Shown one piece after another: positions 23,393 to 33,172 of a stretch of 64,000 bases of DNA (position 1 is its first letter; every line of letters begins with the position of its first letter). The position numbers and the translations under genes were made by a program. The notes under the pieces are model-generated. The model made no database searches. It worked only from the letters and a program-made list of their open reading frames with translations, and was not told the origin of the DNA. The stretch comes from Portulaca oleracea (Eukaryota > Streptophyta > Magnoliopsida > Caryophyllales > Portulacaceae), in contig CM055869.1 of the NCBI GenBank assembly GCA_029582165.1, forward strand, positions 59,281,518-59,345,517. Direction: 5' to 3'.

Positions 23393-24586
23393 ATGGCAAA
23401 GACTAGGAAAGGCACTCATCGCTCGGCGACACCCAAGAAGAAAACTCCGACCAAGGCTCCGACGCCTGAGTCTGATGAGAGAAACCAAATTTCGATCACT
23501 AGCGAAGCAACCTACAATCAAATTGGGGGAAATACTGCAGATCTCCCGAATCAAGAATCAAATCCAAGTACTGCCGAACCAAAAAGGCAAACAATCACGA
23601 CATATGCTTCATTACTCGATCCAGAAGCAGGTACCACACTGAATTTTGTTGAAGCTGAATCAATTGATGGTGTCGAAGTAGCCAAGATCGAGAAAGAAGA
23701 AGTTCTTAAAGAGGTACAATACTGGGCCTCCTCAGTCTTATGTTGTGTATTAGGCTCAAATCCTCCATTCCATGTCCTCGAAGGCTTCATCAAGAGGATC
23801 TGGAATGGATATGATTTGAGCAAAATAGCTGCAATCAGGAAAAGCTTAATCATGGTACGGTTTAATAAGGAAGAGGAAAGGCAAGCAGTCCTGAAGAGGG
23901 GAATCTATTTTTTTGACAATAAACCATTTGTTGTTAAACCTTGGATTCCATCGCAGAAGATAGAAGTAGAAGAGATCTCAACTTTACCAATATGGGTGAA
24001 ATTTCCTAGACTGGATCTCCAATACTGGAGCCCAAGAAATCTAGGAAGTATTGCAAGCAGAGTGGGCATCCCGATCAAAACAGACAAACCCACGAAAGAT
24101 AGATCTAATCTATCGTATGCTAGAGTCCTTGTGGAAGTGAAACTCGCTGGCCCCTTCCCAGATGAGGTGAAGTTTATTGATGAAAATGATATCCTACAAA
24201 TTCAGAAAGTAGAATACGAATGGAAACCCACCAAATGTAGCTACTACAACATGCTGGGACATGAAGAAGAGCACTGCAAAAAGAAACAACCAGAGACAAA
24301 CAAACAAGAAGGGAAACAGGAATGGAAAGTTAAGAAATCAAGCAAGCCAATGAGGAAGATGGGCGAAACAGGCTTTGTGAGAACTGCACAGAACACAAAA
24401 CCACCAAAAGAAGACAATCAAAATCAGGAAACTGGAATGCTTGCAAATGCAGGACAATCACCAAAAGCAAGCACCCCAATTCACAATCGTTTTGAAGCAC
24501 TGAGTGGGGACAATGAATCAATATATGAGAATCAAACAGAGATAGTAGCTGAAAGGCCTGAACTAGGAAATCAACCATCCGTATGA
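23393..24586 (+). CDS. LINE ORF1 protein (DUF4283-type, zinc knuckle)
   Basis: The 397-residue protein is the nucleic-acid-binding ORF1 of a plant L1-type LINE. The N-terminal 30 residues are very basic. The middle (about 100-230) matches the DUF4283 core of plant LINE ORF1, including LPIWVKFPRLDLQYWS. A zinc knuckle follows near residues 280-295 (KCSYYNMLGHEEEHCKKK). Its second cysteine position is tyrosine (TAC, 24245-24247), so the CCHC set is incomplete. The C-terminal 100 residues are polar and low complexity. The frame is intact, and its TGA stop overlaps the ATG of ORF2 (ATGA at 24583-24586). It is a transposon gene, not a host gene. Confidence 0.85.
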   Translation: MAKTRKGTHRSATPKKKTPTKAPTPESDERNQISITSEATYNQIGGNTADLPNQESNPSTAEPKRQTITTYASLLDPEAGTTLNFVEAESIDGVEVAKIEKEEVLKEVQYWASSVLCCVLGSNPPFHVLEGFIKRIWNGYDLSKIAAIRKSLIMVRFNKEEERQAVLKRGIYFFDNKPFVVKPWIPSQKIEVEEISTLPIWVKFPRLDLQYWSPRNLGSIASRVGIPIKTDKPTKDRSNLSYARVLVEVKLAGPFPDEVKFIDENDILQIQKVEYEWKPTKCSYYNMLGHEEEHCKKKQPETNKQEGKQEWKVKKSSKPMRKMGETGFVRTAQNTKPPKEDNQNQETGMLANAGQSPKASTPIHNRFEALSGDNESIYENQTEIVAERPELGNQPSV

Positions 24587-27432
24587 AGATAATCACATGG
24601 AACGTCAGGGGTTTGAATGACCCCTTAAATCAGACAGTGTATCAATTGATCAGTTGTGTGATGTCCAAAATTGACAGACTGTTTATAAATGAGGAATGGC
24701 ATTTGGAAATTGGATACACACATGCAAGCTACCTGTCACAAACCTTATCTGATCATAAAGCCATTTATCTCAAAACCATTGATGGCCCAAGAGGAAGAAC
24801 CGAGTTTAAATTCTGCGACATGTGGGCTGAAGACCCCCAATTTACCCAAATAATTACCCGTGCTGCTGGCATCTCAACAACGGGGACAAAACAATATGTC
24901 ATGAGGAGCACAATCAAGGTAGCAACAAATGAGCTCAAACAGCTGAACAGAAAAAAATACCATGACATCCATCTCCAGTAGGAAAAAGCAAGAGAACAGC
25001 TCCAAATTGCTCAAGCAACCCTCACTGCTGATCCTCTGAACAACAATCTACAGGAGGAGGTTGATCTTCATAGAAGGGAATACATCAAAATCCTGAAATC
25101 AGCACATTCCCTGCTCTCCCAGCAATGCAAAATTGAAAAAATTGCACTTGGAGACACATGCTCCAAATTCTTCTTTGCAAGGATGAAACAGCGGAAGCAT
25201 TAGAACACAATATATACCATTGATGATATGGATGGTAACATGAAAGAAGGATACAATGAAGTAGCTGAAGTAATGATCAGGTACTACAGTAACATGCTTG
25301 GGCAACAGACATATAGACGTACACGCGTACGCGATGAAATCATCAAGAATGGCCCTACTCTTACAATTGGACACCAACTCAAACTTTGTGCCAATTTCAC
25401 GAAGGAAGACATCAAAGCGGCTCTGTTTTCCATTCCTAATCATAAATCTCCGGGACCTGACGGAATGTCGAGTGGGTTTTACAAAAAAGCATGGCCTGTC
25501 ATTGGGAATTTGTTCTGTGATGCAGCCCTTGAATTCTTCTCGTCCGGAAAGCTACTGAAAGTTTTTAACGCCACCAAATTGGTGATGATCCCAAAAATTG
25601 AGGCCCCAACAGTTGCTACTGATTTCCGTCCAATAGCTTGCTGCAATGTGATATACAAAACCATATCAAAACTGATTGCTTCCCGTCTAAAAGAATTGTT
25701 GCCTTGCATTATCAACAAAAGTCAATCTGCTTTCGTCCATGGTAGAGAACTCCTCCACAATGTTTTAATGTGCCAGGAATTAGCTCGAGGATTTCAAAGA
25801 GGGTCTACACAATCCCGTTGTATGCTCAAGATTGATCTACGTAAAGCTTTTGACACTGTCTACTGGGACTTCATTGAGGAGGTCCTTCACGGCCTTAAAT
25901 TTCCCCCGAACTTTATAGCCTGGGTAAAGGAATGCATCACAACCACCTCATTCACCATCAACATGAATGGAGGAAACCATGGTTTTTTCAAAGGAGGACG
26001 AGGTCTCAGACAAGGCGACCCCATCTCACCACTTCTCTTTGTCATAATCATGGAATATCTCTCTCGGGGCTTTCTCACAGCATCAAATAAAAAAGGGTTC
26101 AAATTCTACCCGAAATGCAGGAAAATGAGGTTAACCCATCTGGTTTTTGCTGATGACCTGATGGTCTACTCTGCTGCCGATACACACACTCTGAAGATCA
26201 TCAAGGATACCCTCAATCATTTCGCAAACACTGCTGGACTAGAAGCAAACCCTGCGAAATCTACAATCTTGATAAATGGGATCTCCACCCAAAAGAAGCA
26301 AGAACTCCTGCAGCTCACAGGCTATACAGAAGGTCAATTTCCTCTGACTTATCTTGGAATGCCCATCACCTCTGGGAGACTTAGCAAAATTGAATGTGCG
26401 AGACTAGTGGACAAAATGACTGCCAAAATCCACGTTTGGAAGACAGCCAATCTCTCATATGCTGGAAGAGTTATGCTCATTCAAACAGTCTTAATGGGAC
26501 TGTACTCATTCTGGGCCAACATCACAATTCTTCCTAAGAAAGTCATCAAAGAGGTTATGCAAATTTGTAGGAATTTCCTATGGTCAGGAAGGGTCAACTA
26601 CATCTGGATCCCGCCCATTGCTTGGGATACTGTCTGTCTCCCAAAAGCCAAAGGAGGTCTAGGTTTCAAGAACCTAGAACATTGGAATAATGCTCTGATA
26701 GGCAAACAAGCATGGGCCATCGCACAGAATAAACAAACTCTTTGGGTTAAATGGGTCCACGAGAAATATGTGAAAGGATCTGACTGGTGGACATACAAAC
26801 CACACATGGACTCCTGCTGGTACATGAAAAAACTCTGCAAAGTAAAGGATAATCTGCAGCTCCTGCTGGATCGGGATGAACCTTACAAAGTCTCTACCAC
26901 TTACCGTGCCCTTACAGGTCAAAGAGAGAACTGGCCATGGGCTAGATTTGTCTGGAACAGACTTAATACCCCAAGACACTCCTTTGTAGCCTGGCTAGCA
27001 ATGCACGACAAACTACCTGTTCGAACCAGACTGGCAGCCCACTCAAATATGCATACAGACAAGAAGTGCATTAAATGTACTCACAATGAGGAAACCATCC
27101 CACATCTTCTGTTTGAATGTCTGTTTGCCAAAGAAATCAGAGAGCACATATCGAAGTGGCTGAATATAAATTGCACCAGTTCGAACTTGCAAGCTTGGAT
27201 CATAAAACTCTTGGGATGGAAGAGCAGCAAACATAGGAAACAAATCAATCTGGCTGCTGCGGCAAGCATGATTTACAATATCTGGAGGAGTAGGAACCTG
27301 CATATTTTTGAAAACACAATTGTGGAGGCCCCTGCGTGCTTCAATATCATCAAAAACTCTCTTAGAGACAGGACTCTCTATGTTACTAAACACAATAAGC
27401 AGTTCGAAACTTGTATAGATCTAATAGTTTAA
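24583..27432 (+). pseudogene. LINE ORF2 (endonuclease-RT), broken
   Basis: Read in one frame, this is the polyprotein of an L1-type LINE with two in-frame TAG stops (24979-24981 and 25201-25203). The start (MKIITWNVRGLNDP) is the first motif of the apurinic-type endonuclease. It jumps within about 12 codons to KIDRLFINEEW and SDHKAI, the last motifs, so most of the endonuclease core is deleted near 24630-24670. Reverse transcriptase follows: DFRPIACCNVIYK, SAFVHGRE, GLRQGDPISPLLF and the catalytic FADD (26146-26157). The C-terminus has the zf-RVT region with KCIKCTHNEETIPHLLFEC (about 27064-27120). The RT portion from 25228 is one intact frame of 734 residues. At about 949 codons it is shorter than the usual 1200-1300. 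Not functional as an autonomous enzyme. Confidence 0.85.
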
Positions 27433-27531
27433 ATATCTTACACAGCTTTGTATTTTGACAGATTGCCTTTTGGCCTTTATTGGAATATATTTATATTTTT
27501 CCAAATATATAAATATATATATATATATTCT

Positions 27532-27998
27532 TAATGATAGAATTAAGTGTAATTATACATTTTAACTACCATAATTGAACAAACTTTCTAAACTATGGTA
27601 GAATCTAAACTTAGAAAATTAAAAAAAAAAAGGCTCCAAACATAAATTATTTAAACTTAGAATTTGTAATATATGGTTGGATTGCAAGATCAGTTGACAG
27701 TTCTGAGTGGGACTTTAAAAACGTGGTATTGATTAAAGGTAGCCAAGAATATGTTAGATTCTTTTTTGAGTGGACATTGGATTTTGAGGATGTTCTTTCT
27801 TAATTTTTCCTGAGTAAATGCACTATACACCTGCTCAAGTTGTACGAAATGCCTAGGGTCACTTATTCAGTTTAAAGTGCTCTAGATGTGTATGTATCTA
27901 ACCTAGGCATTTGAACTTGTCCATTTTCATCATTTTAACAATGTTTTGGTCTAAAATGAGATATCGGTGGCGCTGATAAAATTTTGTCTGACTTAAAT
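27532..27998. other. Short intergenic with repeat remnants
   Basis: The first part carries a MITE end resembling 21622-21854 (AACTATGGTAGAAT), followed by AAACTTAGAAAATTAAA and AGGCTCCAAA, which also occur near 21220-21250. Nothing coding is seen. Confidence 0.5.
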
Positions 27999-28185
27999 TG
28001 TAATGCCCCGGCCTCTTCTGGTCCGCAGACATTACCAACGTGCTTCGTCCTCGCTCACACGATGCCTAGAAAAACTTCGGAGTTCCTAACGGATGAACTA
28101 TCATAAAAGAAGGCGCACTTTGGTGATATAAGTAGTCATTTCAATCCTCTTAAGCCACACTTAACCATATACCTGGGGTGTTACA
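27999..28185 (-). mobile_element. Cassandra-type solo LTR lacking its 5S core
   Basis: On the minus strand this reads TGTAACACCCCAGGTATATG ... GGCCGGGGCATTACA and is collinear with the Cassandra LTRs at 59479-60196. A perfect 5-bp target duplication, TAAAT, flanks it (27994-27998 and 28186-28190). About 50 bp corresponding to the 5S-rRNA-like core is missing: the sequence passes directly from GAACTCCGAAG to TTTTTCTAGGCA. Confidence 0.8.
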
Positions 28186-28190
28186 TAAAT

Positions 28191-29190
28191 ATTTGAATTT
28201 GTCCTATTTGGTCTGAACCCGATTTTGACTAAATTTACTGAATATCAGATAAAATGTTTCTTTTTCTTCTATTGTCCAAATCCGACTTTCACCCGAATTA
28301 AATTAGGTCCATCTGAATTGTCCGATCTAAAAGAACGGATCTGGATATCAATTCGTCCACTAAACGCTGACATTGACCGATCCGAATTTACCCGGACAAG
28401 AATTTTTGTTGGCCAATATAAATTGTATAAATTATCTTATAAGAGGAGGAATATATTTCTGCAATGAAAATGATATGAGTTTTAGGACTATATCTTTTTA
28501 AGTGTCTTATTTTGTTATAAAACTCATATATTTGTATATTAAATTGAAAAAAAAGTGATATGATTGGTTTTTATAATTATAATAGTCCAATATAAATTGT
28601 ATAAATTAAAAAATGTGCCTAAAATATACCTAATGGGTGAGGTGCATTCGATTAGGGTGTCATTTATAATTGTTTATGTAACCAACTCATTCCAAATTTC
28701 TTATAATTGATAATTAATAATATCTATTAAAAACATTAGTGTCAAGACTATAATAAATATTAATTTCATGAAAAGCAAAGACACTTAAACAATATCTTCC
28801 TCAAAACACATATCGTTGTTGATTGGGTGTGATCGTCCCTTGAGCCTTGATGTCTCTCATGAAAAGACTGGATGAGGAGGCCTTCAGGCTGTGTTGTTTT
28901 GTTTTGTTTGTCTGTTGTTTCCTCATTGTTTCGTGTTGTGTTGTTTTGTTGTTTTTGATGTTTCCTTGCTGGATTGTTGTTTGTTGCGGTTGCTTTCTTA
29001 GCCTTTTATGGCTTGCGGTTGTTTCATCTAGGTGAGAGATATATTTGTTTTATATCGTCATTTCATTGAAATGTGCTTTATAATTATATGGAGGGGGGGA
29101 GAAAAAATATATGTAGAATTCTTTTTAACCAAAATTTTCCGAAAAATACTATCATGCATGTTAGCACCTTATTGAAAAAAAATTAAAAAA
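28191..29190. other. Intergenic; G/T-rich segment near 28.85-29.04 kb
   Basis: The stretch 28200-28420 has CCGAATTT/GACCGATCC-type words also seen at 33.5-34.2 kb. From 28850 to 29040 the + strand is unusually T/G-rich (repeated TTGTTTTGTTT, TGTTGTTT) and ends GGTGAGAGATATATTTG. This could be a LINE 3' tail remnant, but I cannot prove it. Confidence 0.35.
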
Positions 29191-29512
29191 TAATACTCCC
29201 TCCGTTCCATATTAATTGACACTTAAACTAATTTTTTTTTGTTCTAAAATAATTGTCACTTTCCATTTTCCAATACTTAATTTAATTATTTTAACTTTAA
29301 TAATTATGTTAACTTTTTACTTTTCCAATCAATAAAAAGTATTTCTACTCACATTCTCTCACGTTCTACACCTTAGTATCCGAAAAAACACCTTGGAAAA
29401 TATTACTATTTAATTATGTGGGTAGTTTTTTTAGTTAAACCTTGGTATATGAAATTTTTTGAAATATATACAAATTAATATAGGAAATGAAATGACAAGA
29501 AAAGTAATGTAC

Positions 29513-29763
29513 TACACCTCCGTCCCAAATTGTTTGTCCATCTACCTAACTCCCTTATCTCAAAATGTTTGTCCATTTTATAATTCCAATGATTATAATT
29601 CCTATTATACCCCTAATAAATACTCTTTTGTTTCTTTTTTATTTTTCTTCCCATGAGAAAAGTAAGGGCAATTATGGTACATTACACATTTTTCACCCCA
29701 TTTCCCTGACTATTGGACTTTTAAATATAGTTGGATGGACAAATAATATGGGACGGAGGTAGT
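29513..29763. mobile_element. Stowaway-like MITE, second subfamily
   Basis: The left end is ACCTCCGTCCCAAATTGTTT and the right end AATATGGGACGGAGGTAGTA, inverted, about 250 bp. A half-element with a CTCCCTCCGTTCCATATTAA start precedes it at 29193. Confidence 0.65.
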
Positions 29764-30288
29764 ATATAGAAAACTACAAGAGGGAGAAATGCATAAATGT
29801 TGGACTATGATTTTTGAAATTTTCTAAATTCCACTCATTGGATTGTACACCCAAAAAATATCAAGTCAGTGCCACCTAAAATCACAAGGTTCAAATTTAC
29901 TTCATTTCTTGACCTCTAGTCCTCCAGATAGCATGTGTTAAATACTTAAAATGCTTGAAAGGTGTGGTTTTTTTTAATGAAATTTTACTTCTGTCCCAAA
30001 AGATTTGTGTTCATAAGTACTAAACTTTTTTGGTCTCAATTTATTTGTTACTTTTACAATTTCAACGATTGTTATTTCTTTTCGTATCCTTAATTAATAA
30101 ATTTATTTATCACTGTTTACAATTTCAACAACATACCATGTTCTTTTGTGTGGTGTGTTATTTGCAACTATGGTGTGCTAGTTGTGGTAAAATGTGATTG
30201 GTGTGGTGAGATGTGGTTATTTGTGGTATAGGGATTGATTTCCAAAAGTATAATCCAATTTTTGGCATGTGTCAATGAACATAACATG

Positions 30289-30500
30289 TACTACTTCCGT
30301 GTCTAAATAAGTGTCAATTTGACTAAACTTTAACCATTGTTTACTCATAAATTATAATGAGAGTTACCAAATAAAATTAACATCATTATAACTTTTAGTA
30401 CAATATCGTCTTCCTAATGGTGATAATTTCATATTGTAACTCGTTATAATCTGTGAATAATTAACGGTCAAAACTTGTTATATATTCATAGGTACCTATG
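30289..30500. mobile_element. Stowaway-like MITE, third subfamily
   Basis: It starts TACTACTTCCGTGTCTAAAT, and the body matches the element at 30600-30816. The right terminus is degraded. Confidence 0.55.
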
Positions 30501-30599
30501 TAAAATAAAATAACTATAGTATGGCATGAGTGTGAGAGTATGTACGCTAAGGATCGAGCACCTAAATTGTCACTTATGGAAAGTACATAGGCACGTAGG

Positions 30600-30816
30600 T
30601 ACTACCTTTGTCCCTAAATAATGATCCATTTGACTAAATTTTGACTGTTGATTACTTATAAATTACAATGAGTTACAATATAAAATTATCACCATTAGAA
30701 AGATATAATACTAAAAATTACAATAATATTAATTTTATATTATAATTCATTGTAATTTGTGAGTAACCAACGGTCAAAATTTAGTCAAATGGACAATTAT
30801 TTAGGGACGGAGGAGT
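30600..30816. mobile_element. Stowaway-like MITE, third subfamily
   Basis: TACTACCTTTGTCCCTAAAT on the left and ATTTAGGGACGGAGGAGTA on the right are inverted. Longer internal arms pair CCATTTGACTAAATTTTGAC with GTCAAAATTTAGTCAAATGG. 217 bp, about 210 bp upstream of the LFS-like TATA box. Confidence 0.75.
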
Positions 30817-31028
30817 AATAGTCATCAAGGCCATGCGTACAATATCATTCCATTATTCCAAGTTTGACAATTATATTGTTATATATTACACCTTAAAATA
30901 TGTATCTAGATCTTCCAAAGTGTTAAATTTTACTAAATATTCATCAATATTTTTCATAAAATTTATGAAAATTCTACCATTTATTTTAACCTATTTAATT
31001 TTAATACACGTGGGGACCCATTTTTGCC

Positions 31029-31036
31029 TATAAATA
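31029..31036 (+). promoter_or_regulatory. TATA box of the LFS-like gene
   Basis: TATAAATA lies 77 bp upstream of the ATG at 31113, in a suitable position for a short leader. Confidence 0.65.
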
Positions 31037-31112
31037 TGTTCCATTTTCAGTCCCGTTTCCTTGCATTGCATGTAATAAAACTCAAGAGAAACAAAGAAAG
31101 GAAAAAAACACC

Positions 31113-31631
31113 ATGGATGCCTTGAAAAACAATGAGCCAAAATGGGTAGGCAAGGCAATTGCAACCCTAGAAAACGTCGAGCCATCCCAAGTATGGTCCC
31201 TCCTAGCCGACTTCTGCAGCTTGAACCGGTGGTTCCCAACCCTAGCCACCTGCGTCCTAGCCGAGGGGGTCAATGGTGAACCCGGTTGCGTCCGCTACTG
31301 TGCCGGGTTCAAGACCCACCTGACCCACCCCGAGGACCCGGACCATTTCAACTGGACCAAGCAAAAGTTGTTGTCCATCGACCCGAGGAACATGAGCCTT
31401 TGTTACTCTATCATTGATGGGAATGTGGGGTTCGAGTCATATGTGTCTAGGGTTAGGGTTTTGGCGAGGGAGGGTGAGGGTGGTGGTGGGTGTGCGATCG
31501 AGTGGGAGTACGAGGTCAAGCCGGTGGAGGGGTGGAGGTTTGAGGATTTGGAGAGGTTTATCGGGGAAGGGTTGAAGGTTATGGCTGCTAGGATGGAGCA
31601 TGCTCTAACTAATGCAGCTGGAAAGCTGTAG
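31113..31631 (+). CDS. Lachrymatory-factor-synthase-like protein (Bet v 1 / START fold)
   Basis: The single-exon gene encodes 172 residues, the usual length for plant lachrymatory-factor-synthase-like proteins of the polyketide-cyclase/START superfamily, relatives of the PYR/PYL fold. Seen directly: an N-terminal strand (WVGKAIATLENVEPSQVW), a following FCSLNRWFPTL helix/loop, PGCVRYCAGF, and a C-terminal helix beginning GWRFEDLERFIGEG. In onion the true enzyme turns a sulfenic acid into the lachrymatory factor; most plant homologues have no proven substrate, so only a small-molecule-binding role can be inferred. The ATG is 77 bp after a TATA box. Coding sequence is much more GC-rich than its flanks. 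Two broken copies of its 3' half follow in tandem. Confidence 0.85.
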   Translation: MDALKNNEPKWVGKAIATLENVEPSQVWSLLADFCSLNRWFPTLATCVLAEGVNGEPGCVRYCAGFKTHLTHPEDPDHFNWTKQKLLSIDPRNMSLCYSIIDGNVGFESYVSRVRVLAREGEGGGGCAIEWEYEVKPVEGWRFEDLERFIGEGLKVMAARMEHALTNAAGKL

Positions 31632-31786
31632 AACTTTTTTTCGATAAATAAAAGCACGAATCAGATCGAACGTTCAAATCTATATAGTGCATTAGTTAGA
31701 GTCCAGATCTGTCAGTTGAGTCATTTGAGTTGGGTTCAGATTAAAACCATTTGAGTTAGGTCAAGTCGGGTTTGTGTTAGGTCATT

Positions 31787-31975
31787 TTCGAGTCGTATGT
31801 GTCTAGGGTTAGGGTTACAGTGAGGGAGGGTGGAGTGGGAGTACGAGGTCAAGCCGGAGGAGGGGTGGAGGTTGGAGGATTTAGAGAGGTTCATTGCGGA
31901 AGGGTTGAAGGTCGATCATGGCTGCTAGGATGGAGCATGTTTTAACTAACGCAGCTCGGAAGCTATACTTTTTTT
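31787..31975 (+). pseudogene. Truncated tandem copy 2 of the LFS-like gene 3' half
   Basis: The segment beginning TTCGAGTCGTATGTGTCTAG repeats the parent gene from its codon block at 31431 onward, including GGTGGAGGTTGGAGGATTT and GCTGCTAGGATGGAGCATG. It lacks the first 60% of the gene, has a deletion in the Gly-rich part and extra bases before ATGGCTGCT, and so has no continuous frame. Confidence 0.8.
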
Positions 31976-32131
31976 TCGATAATTCAAAGCAAGAATCAAA
32001 CTAAAAGTTCAAATCCATATAGTGGATAATAATGCATTAGTTAAAGTCTAGATCTGTCAATTAAGTCATTGGGGTCGGGTTCAAGTTGAACCCATTTGAG
32101 TTGGGTCAAGTAGGGTTTGGGTTAAGTCATT

Positions 32132-32316
32132 TTCGATGTGTGTCTAGGGTTAGGGTTTTGGCGAGGGAGGGTGAGGGTGGTTGTGGTGGGTGTGGGTTGG
32201 AGTGGGAGTACGAGGTCGAGCCGGTGGAGAGGTGGAGGTTGGAGGATTTGGAGAGGTTCATCGGGGAAGGGTTGAAGGTTACAGTTGTTAGGATGAAGCG
32301 AGCCCTAATTATTTAG
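32132..32316 (+). pseudogene. Truncated tandem copy 3 of the LFS-like gene 3' half
   Basis: A third copy of the 3' half still reads in frame (SRVRVLAREGEGG ... WRLEDLERFIGEGLKV) to a stop at 32314-32316. It has no homologous N-terminus and no promoter of its own that I can see. The spacer between copies repeats the parent 3' UTR (TTTTTTTCGATAA ... CAAGTCGGGTTT). Confidence 0.8.
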
Positions 32317-32799
32317 GCCTGAGTAATTAGAAATATATATTATATGTATTCAAAATTTATATTTTAGGATATTTGCGAGTGAACAACTACAATATTAAGA
32401 ATAAAAGGGTTGATATCTACAAGTGAATATCACACTGTTTAGAGTACAATTCCAGAAGCACGCAATTATAAATTGCCAGTGATTATCCTATGTTTCCTAT
32501 TGTTTGTTAGATTGCATAAAGATGTTTCATGTATCTATGCATGCACTTCGTGTATCATGTGAAGTTGAAAAAATGGGGGAGAATAAAATGGTTATCGTCA
32601 AATGAATTCAACTTATGGCGTGGAAGATGTTTTTTATGTGATATCCTTACCCTATCACAATCACCGAAACAAAAGAAAAAAAAACTATATCAAATTGAGG
32701 GAAAATGGCATCAAAATATTTTTTTTATGTAGTCAATATGACCTATCAATCCTACAATTTTCATTCGTGAAAAAATATTCAATTCCGCCAAAAATTAAA

Positions 32800-33163
32800 G
32801 GGTTTTTGGCTCAAAATAATCCTAAGTCAGAGGTCATTGGTTGAAAATAATTCAAACTCACTTTTTGGCAGAAAATAATCCAAACTTTTAACCTATTTAC
32901 TCGAACTAAACCGAAATCGATTTCCTACGTCAGAATACTGACCGGTCAGCTTATGTAGACCCCAGTCAGCATAAATTCAAAGCCAAAATCAATTAAAGAA
33001 ACACGTGCTCCGGCTATCCAGTCAGCATTCTGACGCCGAAAATCGATTTCGGTTTAGTCCGAGTAAATAGGTTAAAAGTTTGGATTATTTTCAGCCAAAA
33101 AGTAAGTTTGAATTATTTTCAGTCAATGACCTCCTACTTTGGATTATTTTGAGCCAAAAACCC
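32800..33163. mobile_element. Foldback MULE-type MITE
   Basis: The element has near-complete inverted arms of about 150 bp, starting GGGTTTTTGGCTCAAAATAA and ending TTATTTTGAGCCAAAAACCC. A perfect 9-bp target duplication, AAAATTAAA (32791-32799 and 33164-33172), indicates a Mutator-type insertion. Only about 70 bp of non-paired centre remains. Non-coding. Confidence 0.85.
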
Positions 33164-33172
33164 AAAATTAAA

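Larger units (their letters stand above)
23316..27513 (+). mobile_element. L1-type LINE, full length but disabled
   Basis: This non-LTR retrotransposon has a 77-bp leader (23316-23392), ORF1, ORF2 and a short 3' tail. An 18-bp direct repeat, TATATATATATATATTCT, lies at 23298-23315 and 27514-27531 and probably marks the target duplication. The TA part makes this weaker than a unique sequence would be, but the TTCT boundary is identical on both sides. ORF2 has lost most of its endonuclease and carries two in-frame stops. There is no clear poly(A) tail. Confidence 0.85.

Noticed and set aside
28847..29035. 62-residue Cys/Val/Leu-rich open frame
   Set aside because: Produced by a T/G-rich tract that resembles a transposon tail; hydrophobic low complexity only.
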